Source: Formosa sp030427735 (lineage in GTDB: Bacteria; Bacteroidota; Bacteroidia; Flavobacteriales; Flavobacteriaceae). Taken from it: DNA of 64,000 nt. The notes below the pieces were generated by a model that saw only the letters and a program-made list of their open reading frames with translations, was not told where the DNA came from and made no database searches. The DNA lies in contig NZ_CP195158.1 in NCBI RefSeq assembly GCF_051200825.1, forward strand, positions 434,001-498,000, read 5' to 3'. How positions within the stretch are numbered: the stretch's first letter is position 1; each line of letters opens with the position of its first letter. The translations under genes and the position numbers were made by a program. Positions 8,449-17,165 of the stretch are shown one piece after another.

Positions 8449-9753
8449 ATGACCAAAAATTTAGTTGAAGAATTAACGTGGAGAGGCTTGGTTCACGATA
8501 TAATGCCAGGAACAGAAGAACAGTTAAATAAAGAAATGACGACGGTTTATATTGGGTTCGATCCTACTTCAGATTCTTTGCATATTGGAAGTTTAGTGCC
8601 TATTATTTTGTTGGTTCATTTAGAAAAATCTGGGCATAAACCTATTGCTTTGGTTGGAGGTGCAACGGGTATGATTGGTGATCCTTCAGGGAAAAGCGAT
8701 GAGCGTAATTTGTTAGACGAAGCTACTTTAGCTAAGAATGTAGCAGGAATTAGAGGGGTGTTATCGCGATTTTTAGATTTCGATTCTGCCGAAAAGAATG
8801 CTCCAGTTTTAGTAAATAACTACGATTGGATGAAAACCTTCTCGTTTATAGAATTTGCGCGCGATGTCGGTAAACGTATTACCGTTAATTACATGATGGC
8901 TAAAGATTCTGTAAAAAAGCGTTTGTCTGGGGATTCTGGTGTAGGTATGTCGTTTACAGAGTTTACTTATCAGTTAATTCAGGGGTACGATTTTTACCAT
9001 CTTCATAAAAATCACAATTGCTTATTACAAATGGGCGGAAGCGACCAGTGGGGCAATATAACCACCGGAACCGAATTGGTACGCCGTATGAATGTTGGAG
9101 AGGAGGCTAAAGCGTTTGCAATGACCTGTCCGTTAATTACAAAGGCCGATGGATCTAAATTCGGAAAAAGTGAAGGTGGTAATGTTTGGTTAGATGCCGA
9201 TAAAACATCAGTTTATAAATTCTATCAGTTTTGGTTGAATGCTACCGACGAAGATGCCGAAAAATATATTAAAATATTCACGTTTTTAGATAAAGCTTCA
9301 ATAGACGCTTTAATTTTAGAACACCAGGAAGCGCCGCATTTAAGATTGCTTCAAAAGAAATTGGCTGAAGAAGTAACAAGTTTTGTGCATTCTAAAGCCG
9401 ATTTCGAAAATGCCGAAAAGGCTTCAAACATATTGTTTTCAAAATCCTTTAAAAATGATATTAAAGCTTTAGACGAAAAAACATTTTTAGATGTGTTTGA
9501 AGGTGTGCCAATGGCAGAATTACCAGCATCCGAATTACATGAAGGTGTAGATATGATTGCTGCTCTAGCGGCAAAAACCAACTTTTTAGGTTCTAATAGC
9601 GAAGCGCGTCGTGCGTTAAAAGAAAATGCTGTTGCCGTAAATAAAGAAAAAGTTGCAGAAGATTATAAATTAACAACAGACGATTTAATAAACAACGCTT
9701 ATGTAATAATTAATAAAGGTAAGCGCAATACGTACATTATAAAGTTTGTGTAA
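8449..9753 (+). CDS. tyrS: Tyrosyl-tRNA synthetase
   Basis: 434 residues, the usual size. It is a class I synthetase charging tRNA-Tyr. The HIGH-type signature is 'PTSDSLHIGSL' (about 39-49); the KMSKS-type loop is 'KADGSKFGKSEGG' (about 229-241); 'GGSDQWGN' (about 196-203) binds tyrosine. An S4-like RNA-binding domain occupies the last 80 or so residues ('EARRALKENAVAVNKEKV'). It is monocistronic by position, with an SDR gene divergent upstream and a hairpin downstream. No T-box is expected in this phylum and none is seen. Confidence 0.97.
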   Translation: MTKNLVEELTWRGLVHDIMPGTEEQLNKEMTTVYIGFDPTSDSLHIGSLVPIILLVHLEKSGHKPIALVGGATGMIGDPSGKSDERNLLDEATLAKNVAGIRGVLSRFLDFDSAEKNAPVLVNNYDWMKTFSFIEFARDVGKRITVNYMMAKDSVKKRLSGDSGVGMSFTEFTYQLIQGYDFYHLHKNHNCLLQMGGSDQWGNITTGTELVRRMNVGEEAKAFAMTCPLITKADGSKFGKSEGGNVWLDADKTSVYKFYQFWLNATDEDAEKYIKIFTFLDKASIDALILEHQEAPHLRLLQKKLAEEVTSFVHSKADFENAEKASNILFSKSFKNDIKALDEKTFLDVFEGVPMAELPASELHEGVDMIAALAAKTNFLGSNSEARRALKENAVAVNKEKVAEDYKLTTDDLINNAYVIINKGKRNTYIIKFV

Positions 9754-9760
9754 TAATAAT

Positions 9761-9791
9761 GAAGCCGGGTTTATAAAAACAACCCGGCTTC
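9761..9791. terminator. Hairpin between tyrS and the LuxE-like gene
   Basis: GAAGCCGGGTT pairs perfectly with AACCCGGCTTC across a 9-nt loop. There is no T-run after it on the plus strand (an A-run follows) and only a loose T-rich stretch on the minus strand. It may be a non-canonical terminator or an mRNA 3'-end hairpin. Confidence 0.5.
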
Positions 9792-9933
9792 AAAAAAACC
9801 AACTAACCATTAAAAACTAACCTTTCTTTGATGAAATATCAAAGATTGGAAGTATGTATGTAGTCGGTATTTAAGCTGTTAGATTTCAGGTTGTTTTGTC
9901 AATATTTTGTTAAATTTTATGGTTTGCTGCGTT

Positions 9934-10914
9934 TTAAAGTACCATAAGATTACAACCTCGAATATCGGAATTATCAAAGCGTCCAATAACTTCAAACGTA
10001 TTGTTATTGTAGCACTTCCCTAAGTCTTGAGTGGCAATAAACGCGCAAGAATTTACATTGGCCAAATCTATGACATTAATGCCGCCTGAAGCATTGTCAT
10101 CTAAAATAGTTAAGGCGTCTTCGGGATCTCTTGTTAAAATTTTCATCCATGGTGGGCAATTAAAAATACCATTGCCTTTGGAATAGCCCTGACTTAATAA
10201 TTCGGTCATGCCATATTCGCTATGTATGTGTTGTACGCCAAAGCCCTGTTTAAGAATTTGGTGCAATTCGGTTCGTATTAATTCTTTTCTGCGACCTTTC
10301 ATGCCTCCGGTTTCCATAACAATCGTGTTTTTAAGATTAAATTGTTGCTGCTCTACCAAGTCTAATAAAGCAAACGACACGCCTATTAAAAGCACAGGTT
10401 GACCTTTGGCATCGAGGCGTTTTAGGGTTTCGGATAACTCTGATAAATTGTTTAAATAAAATCCGCTTTCCGGATGTTTGGACTGGTTAATTAAATCGTT
10501 AACCATATAAATTAAAGACGAGCCATTGCGTTCTAGATACGCGGGTAATAACGCTAAAATAACATAATCTTCTACATTGCCATAGTATAACTGAAATGCC
10601 TTTCTGAAACTGGTTTCGTAAATAGAGAGTTGTGTTACGTGGTGTTTGCTGGTTAGGTTTCCAGTTGTACCACTACTAGAAAAAGTTTCTTGTATTGGTG
10701 CGTTAGAGCTTAAAATATCTCTGGTTTTAAAAAAGTCTATTGGTAAAAAGGGTATGTCTCTGTACGACGAAATGTCGCTTGGGTGAACATACAGTAAATC
10801 GCAAAACGAGCGATACACTTTATTGTTTTGAAATTGAAATTTAAATACGTTTAAAGCCTGGGTGTTAAATTCGTCTTCAGTTTTAATATTAAAAATGGCT
10901 TCGGTATTAATCAT
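9934..10914 (-). CDS. LuxE/acyl-protein synthetase-like adenylating enzyme
   Basis: 326 residues. The motif 'FSSSGTTGNLTSKH' (about 78-91) is the phosphate-binding loop of adenylate-forming enzymes. 'VMETGGMKGRR' and 'HSEYGMTELLSQGYS' further on are typical of the LuxE family (acyl-protein synthetase), which activates fatty acids as acyl-AMP and moves them to a Cys. No luxCDAB genes are nearby, so this is a free-standing LuxE relative, not bioluminescence. In Bacteroidota such proteins are usually found near surface-polymer or lipid genes; here the flanks give no help. It is convergent with tyrS. Confidence 0.75.
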   Translation of the reverse strand: MINTEAIFNIKTEDEFNTQALNVFKFQFQNNKVYRSFCDLLYVHPSDISSYRDIPFLPIDFFKTRDILSSNAPIQETFSSSGTTGNLTSKHHVTQLSIYETSFRKAFQLYYGNVEDYVILALLPAYLERNGSSLIYMVNDLINQSKHPESGFYLNNLSELSETLKRLDAKGQPVLLIGVSFALLDLVEQQQFNLKNTIVMETGGMKGRRKELIRTELHQILKQGFGVQHIHSEYGMTELLSQGYSKGNGIFNCPPWMKILTRDPEDALTILDDNASGGINVIDLANVNSCAFIATQDLGKCYNNNTFEVIGRFDNSDIRGCNLMVL

Positions 10915-10951
10915 AATTTCATTTAAAATGTGATAACAAAAATAACTAAAA

Positions 10952-10981
10952 TAAAAAAAGCGTTACCAATGAGTAACGCTT
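10952..10981 (-). terminator. Intrinsic terminator of the T9SS cargo gene
   Basis: Read leftwards: AGCGTTAC, 6-nt loop, GTAACGCT, then seven T. It lies 22 bp past the stop of the gene at 11003-11863. Confidence 0.88.
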
Positions 10982-11002
10982 AAAATTCGTAAAGGCTAAA
11001 AC

Positions 11003-11863
11003 TTAGTTTTTAATAAGTTTTTTGGTTACACTAGTGCCGTTTTGCGATATTTTTATAAGGTATAATCCGTTTTTTAATCCAGATAAATTTACCGTATTGT
11101 TTTGTAATGTTTCATTTAATACATTTTTGCCTAAAACATCAAAAAGACTAACTGTTATAAGTCCTGTTTTAGTACTGTTAATGCTAACTGTATTTTGGTT
11201 TGTTGGATTTGGAAATAAACGAAACTGCGATATTTGTTTGCTGGCGATAGATAAAGTTGGATTGTAGTCGCCAATACCAGACATAATAGTTTCGAAAGCT
11301 GTGCCTTCTTGGCAAGTGCCTTGTCCGTCTAAAGCTTTAGGTGTGCCAAAAGTCCAATTGTCTGCGTTAAAAGTACCTGCATTAGCTTTGGTGCCATTGT
11401 CGCGTTTGGCGTAAGAGTCGGTATATTCCCAAGGCGTATCGGTGCCATCTTTATCGGTTTCACCATATTGGTCAATAACTGTAGATGTTGCTGTTTCGAT
11501 AAGTCTTACACGATCGTCTCCGTTATTGTCTACCGCCGAGCTGTTAGAAATAATATGTGTTGTTGCCGAAGGGAATTCAGTATTAAAAATACTTAAATCG
11601 TCTTCTTTTACAATGTAAACAAAAGCGTCGGTTACAGTGCCTAATGCAGATAGGTCTTGTGCATTAGACCACTCGGTGTTGCTGTTAGATTGTTTTTCCA
11701 GGCTGTATTTAGTGAAATCTACAGCGCCTTCAGCATAAATTTCTACAAATTTTGGGCTGCCGCCCGTACAGTCGCCATCTACAATAGCAGTAATGATTGG
11801 GCCTTGCGCCCAACAGTACGCAGATGTGATGATGCTTAAAGCAGAAAAGTAAAGTTTTTTCAT
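11003..11863 (-). CDS. T9SS-secreted protein with lamin-tail-like domain
   Basis: 286 residues. The signal peptide MKKLYFSALSIITSAYCWA ends before QGPII. The middle part ('VEIYAEGAVDFTKYSLEKQ', 'ALGTVTDAFVYIV', 'DRVRLIETATSTVIDQYGE') looks like a lamin-tail-type beta sandwich, common in exported flavobacterial proteins. The last 75 residues are a type A T9SS sorting domain: 'FRLFPNPTNQNTVSI', 'VSLFDVLGKNVL', 'GLKNGLYLIKI', ending KKLIKN. The protein should therefore cross the outer membrane and be released or anchored on the surface. No enzymatic motif is visible; its ligand is unknown. Confidence 0.85.
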   Translation of the reverse strand: MKKLYFSALSIITSAYCWAQGPIITAIVDGDCTGGSPKFVEIYAEGAVDFTKYSLEKQSNSNTEWSNAQDLSALGTVTDAFVYIVKEDDLSIFNTEFPSATTHIISNSSAVDNNGDDRVRLIETATSTVIDQYGETDKDGTDTPWEYTDSYAKRDNGTKANAGTFNADNWTFGTPKALDGQGTCQEGTAFETIMSGIGDYNPTLSIASKQISQFRLFPNPTNQNTVSINSTKTGLITVSLFDVLGKNVLNETLQNNTVNLSGLKNGLYLIKISQNGTSVTKKLIKN

Positions 11864-11966
11864 ATTTGTTTTTATTTAAAGATTAATAAAAACAAATATA
11901 CTTAATGCAATATCTTAGGGGAAATCGCGTTGTTATATTTCATAATAACTTAACGAACGCAGGAAC

Positions 11967-12299
11967 TTAGCGCACAACAAGTTTTCGGGTGTACGATTTG
12001 TTGTTTTCTTTAATTTTAATAATGTAAATACCAGCTGTTATTTTAGAAATATTTAGTTCTTTTCCAAAAAGGGTGGCGCTGTAAATAGATTTACCTAAAA
12101 CATTAAAAATCTCAATTTCTTTTGTTAAATTGTCTTTGGTAATAATGAATAACTTGCCGTTGCTCACTGGGTTAGGGTAAATAGAAATCTCTTCGCTATT
12201 TTGGATTGAAGTTTTATCTGCACTCTGGGCTAGAGCGGAAAACGACAAAGCAAAAAACAAAAAGCAACCAATAAACGTAACGAGGTAGTTTTTTTTCAT
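11967..12299 (-). CDS. Minimal T9SS C-terminal-domain protein
   Basis: 110 residues from the ATG at 12299; a TTG two codons earlier is less likely. A signal peptide (KKNYLVTFIGCFLFFALSFSALA) is followed by only about 12 linker residues and then a complete type A T9SS sorting domain ('ISIYPNPVSNGKLFI', 'IEIFNVLGKSIYSATL', 'ISKITAGIYIIKI', end 'YTRKLVVR'). There is thus almost no passenger. It could be a carrier, a decoy for the sortase PorU, or the remains of a larger cargo gene. It is divergent from the two-component operon. Confidence 0.75.
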   Translation of the reverse strand: MKKNYLVTFIGCFLFFALSFSALAQSADKTSIQNSEEISIYPNPVSNGKLFIITKDNLTKEIEIFNVLGKSIYSATLFGKELNISKITAGIYIIKIKENNKSYTRKLVVR

Positions 12300-12501
12300 A
12301 TGCAATTTACGAATTAGGATAAAGATAATAATTTCCGTTCAAAATCTATTCCAAATTTTGATAAATAGGTGTTTTATTCGATTTAAATTACCATTGTGTA
12401 AGATTCAAGTTACGTTATTGTTATTAATAATTTCAGTTTTATAAAAGATTGTTATTAATTTTATCTTTGGCGTTGGAATTAAAAATTCTTAATATTTTAA
12501 A

Positions 12502-13185
12502 ATGGGAAAAAAAGACATTAAAATTTTATTGGTTGATGACGAGCCAGATATTTTAGAAATTGTGGGTTACAACCTTAGCTCTGAAGGTTACGAAGTAATT
12601 ACAGCCGAAAATGGTATAGAAGCTGTGAAAAAAGCCAAGAAAGAGCTGCCGCAGCTTATTATCTTAGATGTGATGATGCCAGAAATGGATGGTATTGAAG
12701 CTTGCGAACAAATAAGAAATATTCCAGATTTAAACGATACCATTATTACTTTCTTAACCGCTAGAGGCGAAGATTATTCGCAAGTGGCAGGTTTTGATGC
12801 TGGTGCAGACGATTATATTACTAAGCCTATAAAACCAAAAGTACTGGTAAGTAAGGTTAAAGCGCTATTAAGACGTGTTAAAGAAGAAGAATCTAACGAC
12901 TCAGTAGTTAATATTGGAGCTTTAACGATTAACCGAGACGAGTATAAGATTATTTTAAAAAATGAAGAAATTATTCTACCGCGAAAAGAGTTTGAATTAT
13001 TGTCTTTATTAGCTTCTAAGCCAGGAAAAGTGTTTAAACGCGAAGAAATTTTAGATAAAGTATGGGGTAACGAAGTGGTTGTTGGTGGCCGTACAATAGA
13101 TGTACATATTCGTAAACTTCGCGAAAAAATTGGAGACGATTGTTTTAAAACCGTAAAAGGAGTAGGGTATAAGTTTGTAGATTAA
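12502..13185 (+). CDS. OmpR/PhoB-family response regulator
   Basis: 227 residues. The receiver domain (1-120) has the acidic pocket 'LVDDEPDILEI', phosphoacceptor Asp in 'LIILDVMMPEMDG' (about 55), and the switch Thr/Lys in 'FLTARG' and 'DYITKPIKP'. A winged-helix DNA-binding domain follows (about 130-225: 'LPRKEFELLSLLASKPGKVF', 'GRTIDVHIRKLREKIG'). It works with the histidine kinase whose ATG overlaps its stop by one base. The kinase resembles PhoR types, but no phosphate gene is adjacent, so the signal is unknown. TATCTTTG at 12462-12469 is a likely -7 box. Confidence 0.93.
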   Translation: MGKKDIKILLVDDEPDILEIVGYNLSSEGYEVITAENGIEAVKKAKKELPQLIILDVMMPEMDGIEACEQIRNIPDLNDTIITFLTARGEDYSQVAGFDAGADDYITKPIKPKVLVSKVKALLRRVKEEESNDSVVNIGALTINRDEYKIILKNEEIILPRKEFELLSLLASKPGKVFKREEILDKVWGNEVVVGGRTIDVHIRKLREKIGDDCFKTVKGVGYKFVD

Positions 13186-14228
13186 TGCCGAATCAGATAA
13201 AAAAAACATACAAGTTTGCGATTAAAACATCGCTATACATTACGTGTATTTTAACGCTCTTAATGAGTGTTTTTTTATACGCTTTCTTTTCCTTAAAAAT
13301 CATACCGATTTTATGCTTTATTTTAGTGTGCTATGTGGTGTGTTTTGGAATTATCCAATATCGTGTAGAGCGTTTTATTTACAGACGAGTAAAGAAAATA
13401 TACGACGATTTAACGTTGTTGGAGTCTACTAGCCTGCGTAAAAAACAAATTACCACCGATATGGCTACTCTTACCCAAGAGATCGATAAGTATGCGCGAG
13501 GAAAAAAGATTGAAATCGAATCGTTAAAGGTTCGTGAAGAGTACCGAAAGGAATTTTTGGGTAACGTATCTCACGAACTTAAAACCCCGTTATTTACAGT
13601 TCAAGGGTACATTTTAACCCTTTTGGATGGTGCTATCAACGACAAAAATATTCGCGAAAAATATCTGGATCGTGCGAGCAAAGGGGTAGAGCGCCTTATT
13701 TACATAGTAAACGATTTGGATATGATTACCAAATTGGAAGTTGGCGATTTAAGTTTAAAAATAGAAGCGTTCGATATTGTGGAACTAATCTCTAATGTTT
13801 TTGAAATGTTCGAGATGAAAGCCGCTAAAAAACGCATCACCCTAACATTCGATCGCGCCTATAATGAGCCTATTATGGTGAAAGCCGATAAGGAACGTAT
13901 ACAGCAAGTGCTTAATAATTTGGTGGTAAATTCCATAAAATATGGACATGATAAAGGGACTACCGAGGTAAGCATAGAAAACTTAATTAAAAACAAAGTC
14001 ATTGTTCGTGTAACCGATAATGGCGAAGGTATAACACAAAATAATATTCCTAGATTGTTCGAACGTTTTTACCGCGTAGATAAAAGTGGATCGCGTAAAG
14101 AAGGTGGCTCTGGCTTAGGCTTGTCTATCGTAAAACATATTATAGAAGCCCACGACGAAAAAATTTATGTGGAAAGCGATTTTGGTGTAGGTAGCGAATT
14201 CTCCTTTACTTTAGAAAAGGTGAAATAA
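13185..14228 (+). CDS. Sensor histidine kinase, PhoR-like
   Basis: 347 residues. Two adjacent membrane helices (about 13-32 and 38-58) leave almost no periplasmic loop, so the signal may be sensed in the membrane or by a partner. The HisKA segment is 'FLGNVSHELKTPLFTVQGYI' with the phosphorylated His near 129. The ATPase domain shows N box 'QQVLNNLVVNSIKYG', G1 'VTDNGEGI', F box 'LFERFYRVDKSGSR' and G2 'GGSGLGLSIVKHI'. It is translationally coupled to the response regulator. Its 3' end overlaps the convergent glycosyltransferase gene by 18 bp. Confidence 0.93.
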   Translation: MPNQIKKTYKFAIKTSLYITCILTLLMSVFLYAFFSLKIIPILCFILVCYVVCFGIIQYRVERFIYRRVKKIYDDLTLLESTSLRKKQITTDMATLTQEIDKYARGKKIEIESLKVREEYRKEFLGNVSHELKTPLFTVQGYILTLLDGAINDKNIREKYLDRASKGVERLIYIVNDLDMITKLEVGDLSLKIEAFDIVELISNVFEMFEMKAAKKRITLTFDRAYNEPIMVKADKERIQQVLNNLVVNSIKYGHDKGTTEVSIENLIKNKVIVRVTDNGEGITQNNIPRLFERFYRVDKSGSRKEGGSGLGLSIVKHIIEAHDEKIYVESDFGVGSEFSFTLEKVK

Positions 14229-15257
14229 CGGACTTAAATCTGTGGTGTTTTTAAAATTGCTAAGACCTTTATAAGCGGCTACATTTTCTAATAAACCCAA
14301 GTTAAAATCATCTTGTTTACAATACGGTACCAGTTTTAAATCGTGTAAACGTTTGGCGAGATATTCTTGTTCAAATTGTCCGGGTGTAGGAATAAAAAAG
14401 GCTTTTTTCTGTAATACTGATAAATCCATTACGGTGGTATATCCCGATCGCGACAGCACTAAATCGCTTGAGTTAATTGCGGTTTGTAGCTCTTTACCGG
14501 TCATAAAATTGTAAATTGTTAAATTATTGTGCTGTGTTACTTGTTGTTCAGCTTCAATAACACCTTTTACAAAAAGAATGGTTCTACTGTCGTTTTTAAA
14601 GGCCTGTAATAGTTTGTCTTCAAGTAGGGTGCGCTGAGGTTCTGGTCCAGATAATAAAACAAGAATATCGTATTTTTTCTCTAATGATGAAGGTGAAAAC
14701 CTGCTTAAGGCGCCCATGTATTTTGTGGGAATTTCCAAATCGGTTACATGGCCTAGTTTACCACTTAGGCTAGGTTCTTCTTTAAAATCGGGCACCCAAC
14801 ACTCGTTGAATTTTTTAATAATACGTTGATGCATTTTGGTGCTCAACCATGTGGTGGAGCCGCTTAATACTTGTAGTTGATGTGTAATAAAAACCGACGG
14901 AATTTTTTTGCTGTGCACACCCAACCTGTTGTCGGATATAATGCCGTCAATATGATAGTCGGTAATAATTTGTTTTGTAGCTTTTTTTTCGGCTTTAATG
15001 GCTTTTACCAGTTTAGGCGAGTCTTTAAGTAGTTTCAGTTTAAAGTGTTGTCCTTTTTTTGCATAAGTAATGTTGTACCCAGGTAAAGCAATGCTTTCTA
15101 AGTCGGGAAATTCTTTATTTAATAAAGATAGGGCTACGCCATCGCTCGCGATAACGGGGGTGAATCCGTTAGTAATTAATTGGTTAATAATAGGAATACA
15201 TCGTGTGGCGTGACCTAACCCCCAATTTAACGGGGCAACAAGAATGCGTTTACTCAT
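14211..15257 (-). CDS. MurG-like glycosyltransferase family protein
   Basis: 348 residues. The N-terminus 'RILVAPLNWGLGHATRC' has the Gly-rich loop and His of GT-B enzymes related to MurG and GT28. The C-terminal half has 'LVLLSGPEPQRTLLEDKLL', 'DLVLSRSGYTTVMDL' and 'FFIPTPGQFEQEYLAKRL', which correspond to the nucleotide-sugar binding region. No membrane segment is seen. It may modify a surface polymer or lipid; the acceptor is unknown. It is transcribed away from trmB and runs into the 3' end of the histidine kinase gene. Confidence 0.8.
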   Translation of the reverse strand: MSKRILVAPLNWGLGHATRCIPIINQLITNGFTPVIASDGVALSLLNKEFPDLESIALPGYNITYAKKGQHFKLKLLKDSPKLVKAIKAEKKATKQIITDYHIDGIISDNRLGVHSKKIPSVFITHQLQVLSGSTTWLSTKMHQRIIKKFNECWVPDFKEEPSLSGKLGHVTDLEIPTKYMGALSRFSPSSLEKKYDILVLLSGPEPQRTLLEDKLLQAFKNDSRTILFVKGVIEAEQQVTQHNNLTIYNFMTGKELQTAINSSDLVLSRSGYTTVMDLSVLQKKAFFIPTPGQFEQEYLAKRLHDLKLVPYCKQDDFNLGLLENVAAYKGLSNFKNTTDLSPLFHLF

Positions 15258-15368
15258 GAATAGTATATATTGAAAACTAAAGGTCTAAAAATTGTTCTAC
15301 AAACACATCACCTAAACTTTATAAAAACACATTTAAATTATTAATTTTTAAAACAAAAGGAAAAATAA

Positions 15369-15400
15369 TTGTAAAGTAGCGGTAGTCTGCCGTATTTTTG
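15369..15400 (+). promoter_or_regulatory. Promoter of the trmB operon
   Basis: TTG at 15369-15371, then 21 bp, then TATTTTTG at 15393-15400. This fits the flavobacterial -33/-7 pattern and puts the transcript start near 15407, downstream of the upstream in-frame TTG codon. Confidence 0.65.
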
Positions 15401-15430
15401 CAACTATTTTATAAGGATAAATTTACAATT

Positions 15431-16105
15431 GTGGGAAGCAAAAATAAACTTAAGCGATTTAGAGAAAACGAAACTTTTAATAATGTTGTTCAGCCAAGTC
15501 GAGAAGAGCTTGTAAATGGCGATTTTGATTTAAAAGGAAAATGGAATAGTACGTTTTTTAAAAATGATAACCCTTTAGTTTTGGAGCTAGGTTGTGGTAA
15601 AGGAGAATATACTGTAGGTTTAGCCAAAAAATTTCCCAATAAAAATTTTATAGGTATCGATATTAAAGGCGCTCGATTTTGGCGTGGTGCTAAAACAGCG
15701 GTCGAAGAAAATATTGGTAATGTTGGATTTTTACGCACACAAATAGAGCTTATCGAACATGCTTTTGCAGCTGAGGAAGTCGATGAAATTTGGATTACAT
15801 TTCCAGATCCGCAAATAAAATACAAACGCACGAAGCATAGAATGACAAATAGTGCGTTCCTGAAAAAATATAAATCTATTTTAAAGCCCGATGGTGTGGT
15901 TAACCTTAAAACAGACAGCGAGTTTATGCACGGGTATACATTAGGGTTGTTGCATGGCGAAGGCCACGAGGTACTTTACGCGAATAACGATGTGTACCAC
16001 CAACATGGCAGTCCAGACGAGGTTACTTCCATACAAACATTTTACGAGTCGCAATATCTGCAAATAGGAAAAGCCATTACATTTATCCGTTTTAAAATTA
16101 AATAG
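15431..16105 (+). CDS. trmB: tRNA (guanine-N7-)-methyltransferase
   Basis: 224 residues from a GTG at 15431, giving the normal TrmB start MGSKNKLKRF. A TTG 11 codons upstream (15398) lies inside the -7 box and cannot be translated from that promoter. The SAM-binding loop is 'LVLELGCGKGEYT' (about 50-62), then 'FIGIDIKGARFWRGAKTA', 'IWITFPDPQIKYKRTKHRM' (the PDPW-type motif), and a C-terminal 'TSIQTFYESQYL'. The enzyme methylates G46 in tRNA variable loops. AAGGA at 15413-15417 may be a ribosome site. The LysE-like and ATL genes follow with 3-bp and -1-bp spacing. Confidence 0.95.
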   Translation: MGSKNKLKRFRENETFNNVVQPSREELVNGDFDLKGKWNSTFFKNDNPLVLELGCGKGEYTVGLAKKFPNKNFIGIDIKGARFWRGAKTAVEENIGNVGFLRTQIELIEHAFAAEEVDEIWITFPDPQIKYKRTKHRMTNSAFLKKYKSILKPDGVVNLKTDSEFMHGYTLGLLHGEGHEVLYANNDVYHQHGSPDEVTSIQTFYESQYLQIGKAITFIRFKIK

Positions 16106-16108
16106 GTT

Positions 16109-16744
16109 TTGAACATCACGTTGGTCTTTTGTATTGGGTTAATTATTGCCATGGTTGGGGTTATTCCTCCTGGCTTGTTAAATATGACGGCGGCAAAAAT
16201 TAGCTTAAAAGAAGGACATGCCCGTGGTATAGTGTTTTCTATTGGCGCATGTTTAATTGTGCTATTGCAAACTTTTGTTGCAGTTATTTTTGCGAGATAC
16301 CTAACTAAGCACCCCGATATTGTAGATGTTTTACAACGTGTGGCATTGGTTATTTTTATCTTAATTTCTGTATATTTCTTTTTTGTAGCTAAAGGCGATG
16401 GCGATGTAGGAAACAAAAATGCACCAGAGGTTAGAAGCAAAAAAAGTAGATTTTTTCAAGGCATGTTTATGTCGGCTTTAAATATGTTTCCGATTCCATT
16501 TCAGGCATATATGAGTGTGACTTTAGCTTCGTTTGGCTGGTTAACTTTCGAGCAGTCTAATATTATAGCCTATGTTTTTGGTTCGGCAACAGGGTCGTTT
16601 GTGATGCTTTATGTGTATATGTTTTTTTTCGATAAAATAGAAAGTAAAACATTCACCTCGCAAAAAAATATGAATCGTTTAATAGGGTCTATTACCGGTA
16701 TAGTCGCTTTGGTAACTTTAATTCATGTAATTAAGGAATTGTAA
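16109..16744 (+). CDS. LysE/RhtB-like family transporter
   Basis: 211 residues, about six membrane segments. The N-terminal helix has 'VGVIPPGLLNMTAAKISLKEGHARGIVFSIGA', with the 'P-G-x-x-x-x' pattern and following charged turn of LysE-type exporters, which move amino acids or other small molecules out of the cell. The start is a TTG three bases after trmB's stop; no in-frame ATG precedes the first helix. The stop overlaps the next ATG by one base. The substrate is not predictable. Confidence 0.75.
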   Translation: MNITLVFCIGLIIAMVGVIPPGLLNMTAAKISLKEGHARGIVFSIGACLIVLLQTFVAVIFARYLTKHPDIVDVLQRVALVIFILISVYFFFVAKGDGDVGNKNAPEVRSKKSRFFQGMFMSALNMFPIPFQAYMSVTLASFGWLTFEQSNIIAYVFGSATGSFVMLYVYMFFFDKIESKTFTSQKNMNRLIGSITGIVALVTLIHVIKEL

Positions 16745-17076
16745 TGAAACCAGAAACCTTAGATTTTTTTGATAGAGTTTATGCGATTGTAAGGCAAGTA
16801 CCCATTGGGCGCGTTACCAGTTATGGGGCTATTGCACGTTATTTAGGTGCAGTACGAAGCGCCAGAATTGTGGGTTATGCTATGAATGCAGCGCATAATC
16901 TAGAGGACGTGCCTGCACATCGGGTAGTGAACAGAAACGGAATGTTAACAGGTAAATTTCATTTTGAAGGAAGTAAGCTCATGCAGCAGTTATTGGAAAG
17001 TGAAGGCGTGCAGGTTGAAGCAGATCAGGTGCAGGATTTTAAACAGGTGTTTTGGGATCCTTCAGAAGAACTCTAG
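16744..17076 (+). CDS. Alkyltransferase-like protein (MGMT-fold, no catalytic Cys)
   Basis: 110 residues, matching the DNA-binding domain of O6-alkylguanine-DNA alkyltransferase: 'VPIGRVTSYGAIARYLG' (helix-turn-helix entry), 'RSARIVGYAMNAA' with the Arg finger, and 'VPAHRVVNRNGML'. The last motif is PCHRV in true transferases; here Ala replaces the acceptor Cys, so it cannot remove alkyl groups. Known ATL proteins bind alkylated bases and pass them to nucleotide excision repair. Bacterial ATLs often have Trp at this position; Ala is the form seen here. It is the last gene of the trmB operon. Confidence 0.85.
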   Translation: MKPETLDFFDRVYAIVRQVPIGRVTSYGAIARYLGAVRSARIVGYAMNAAHNLEDVPAHRVVNRNGMLTGKFHFEGSKLMQQLLESEGVQVEADQVQDFKQVFWDPSEEL

Positions 17077-17157
17077 TGTAGCGGCAGGTATAAATTTAGT
17101 TAATAGATGCTATCAATCATTTCAATATTAGTACTTCAATTTCTAAACAATTCACAC

Positions 17158-17165
17158 TATATTTG
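17158..17165 (+). promoter_or_regulatory. -7 promoter element of the mrp operon
   Basis: TATATTTG followed by C fits the Bacteroidota -7 consensus. It leaves a leader of about 105 nt before the mrp ATG, long enough to hold regulatory structure, though no known riboswitch is recognised in it. Confidence 0.5.

Noticed and set aside
15398..15430. Longer N-terminus of TrmB from a TTG
   Set aside because: The TTG is part of the -7 promoter box, and the GTG at 15431 gives the family's usual start.
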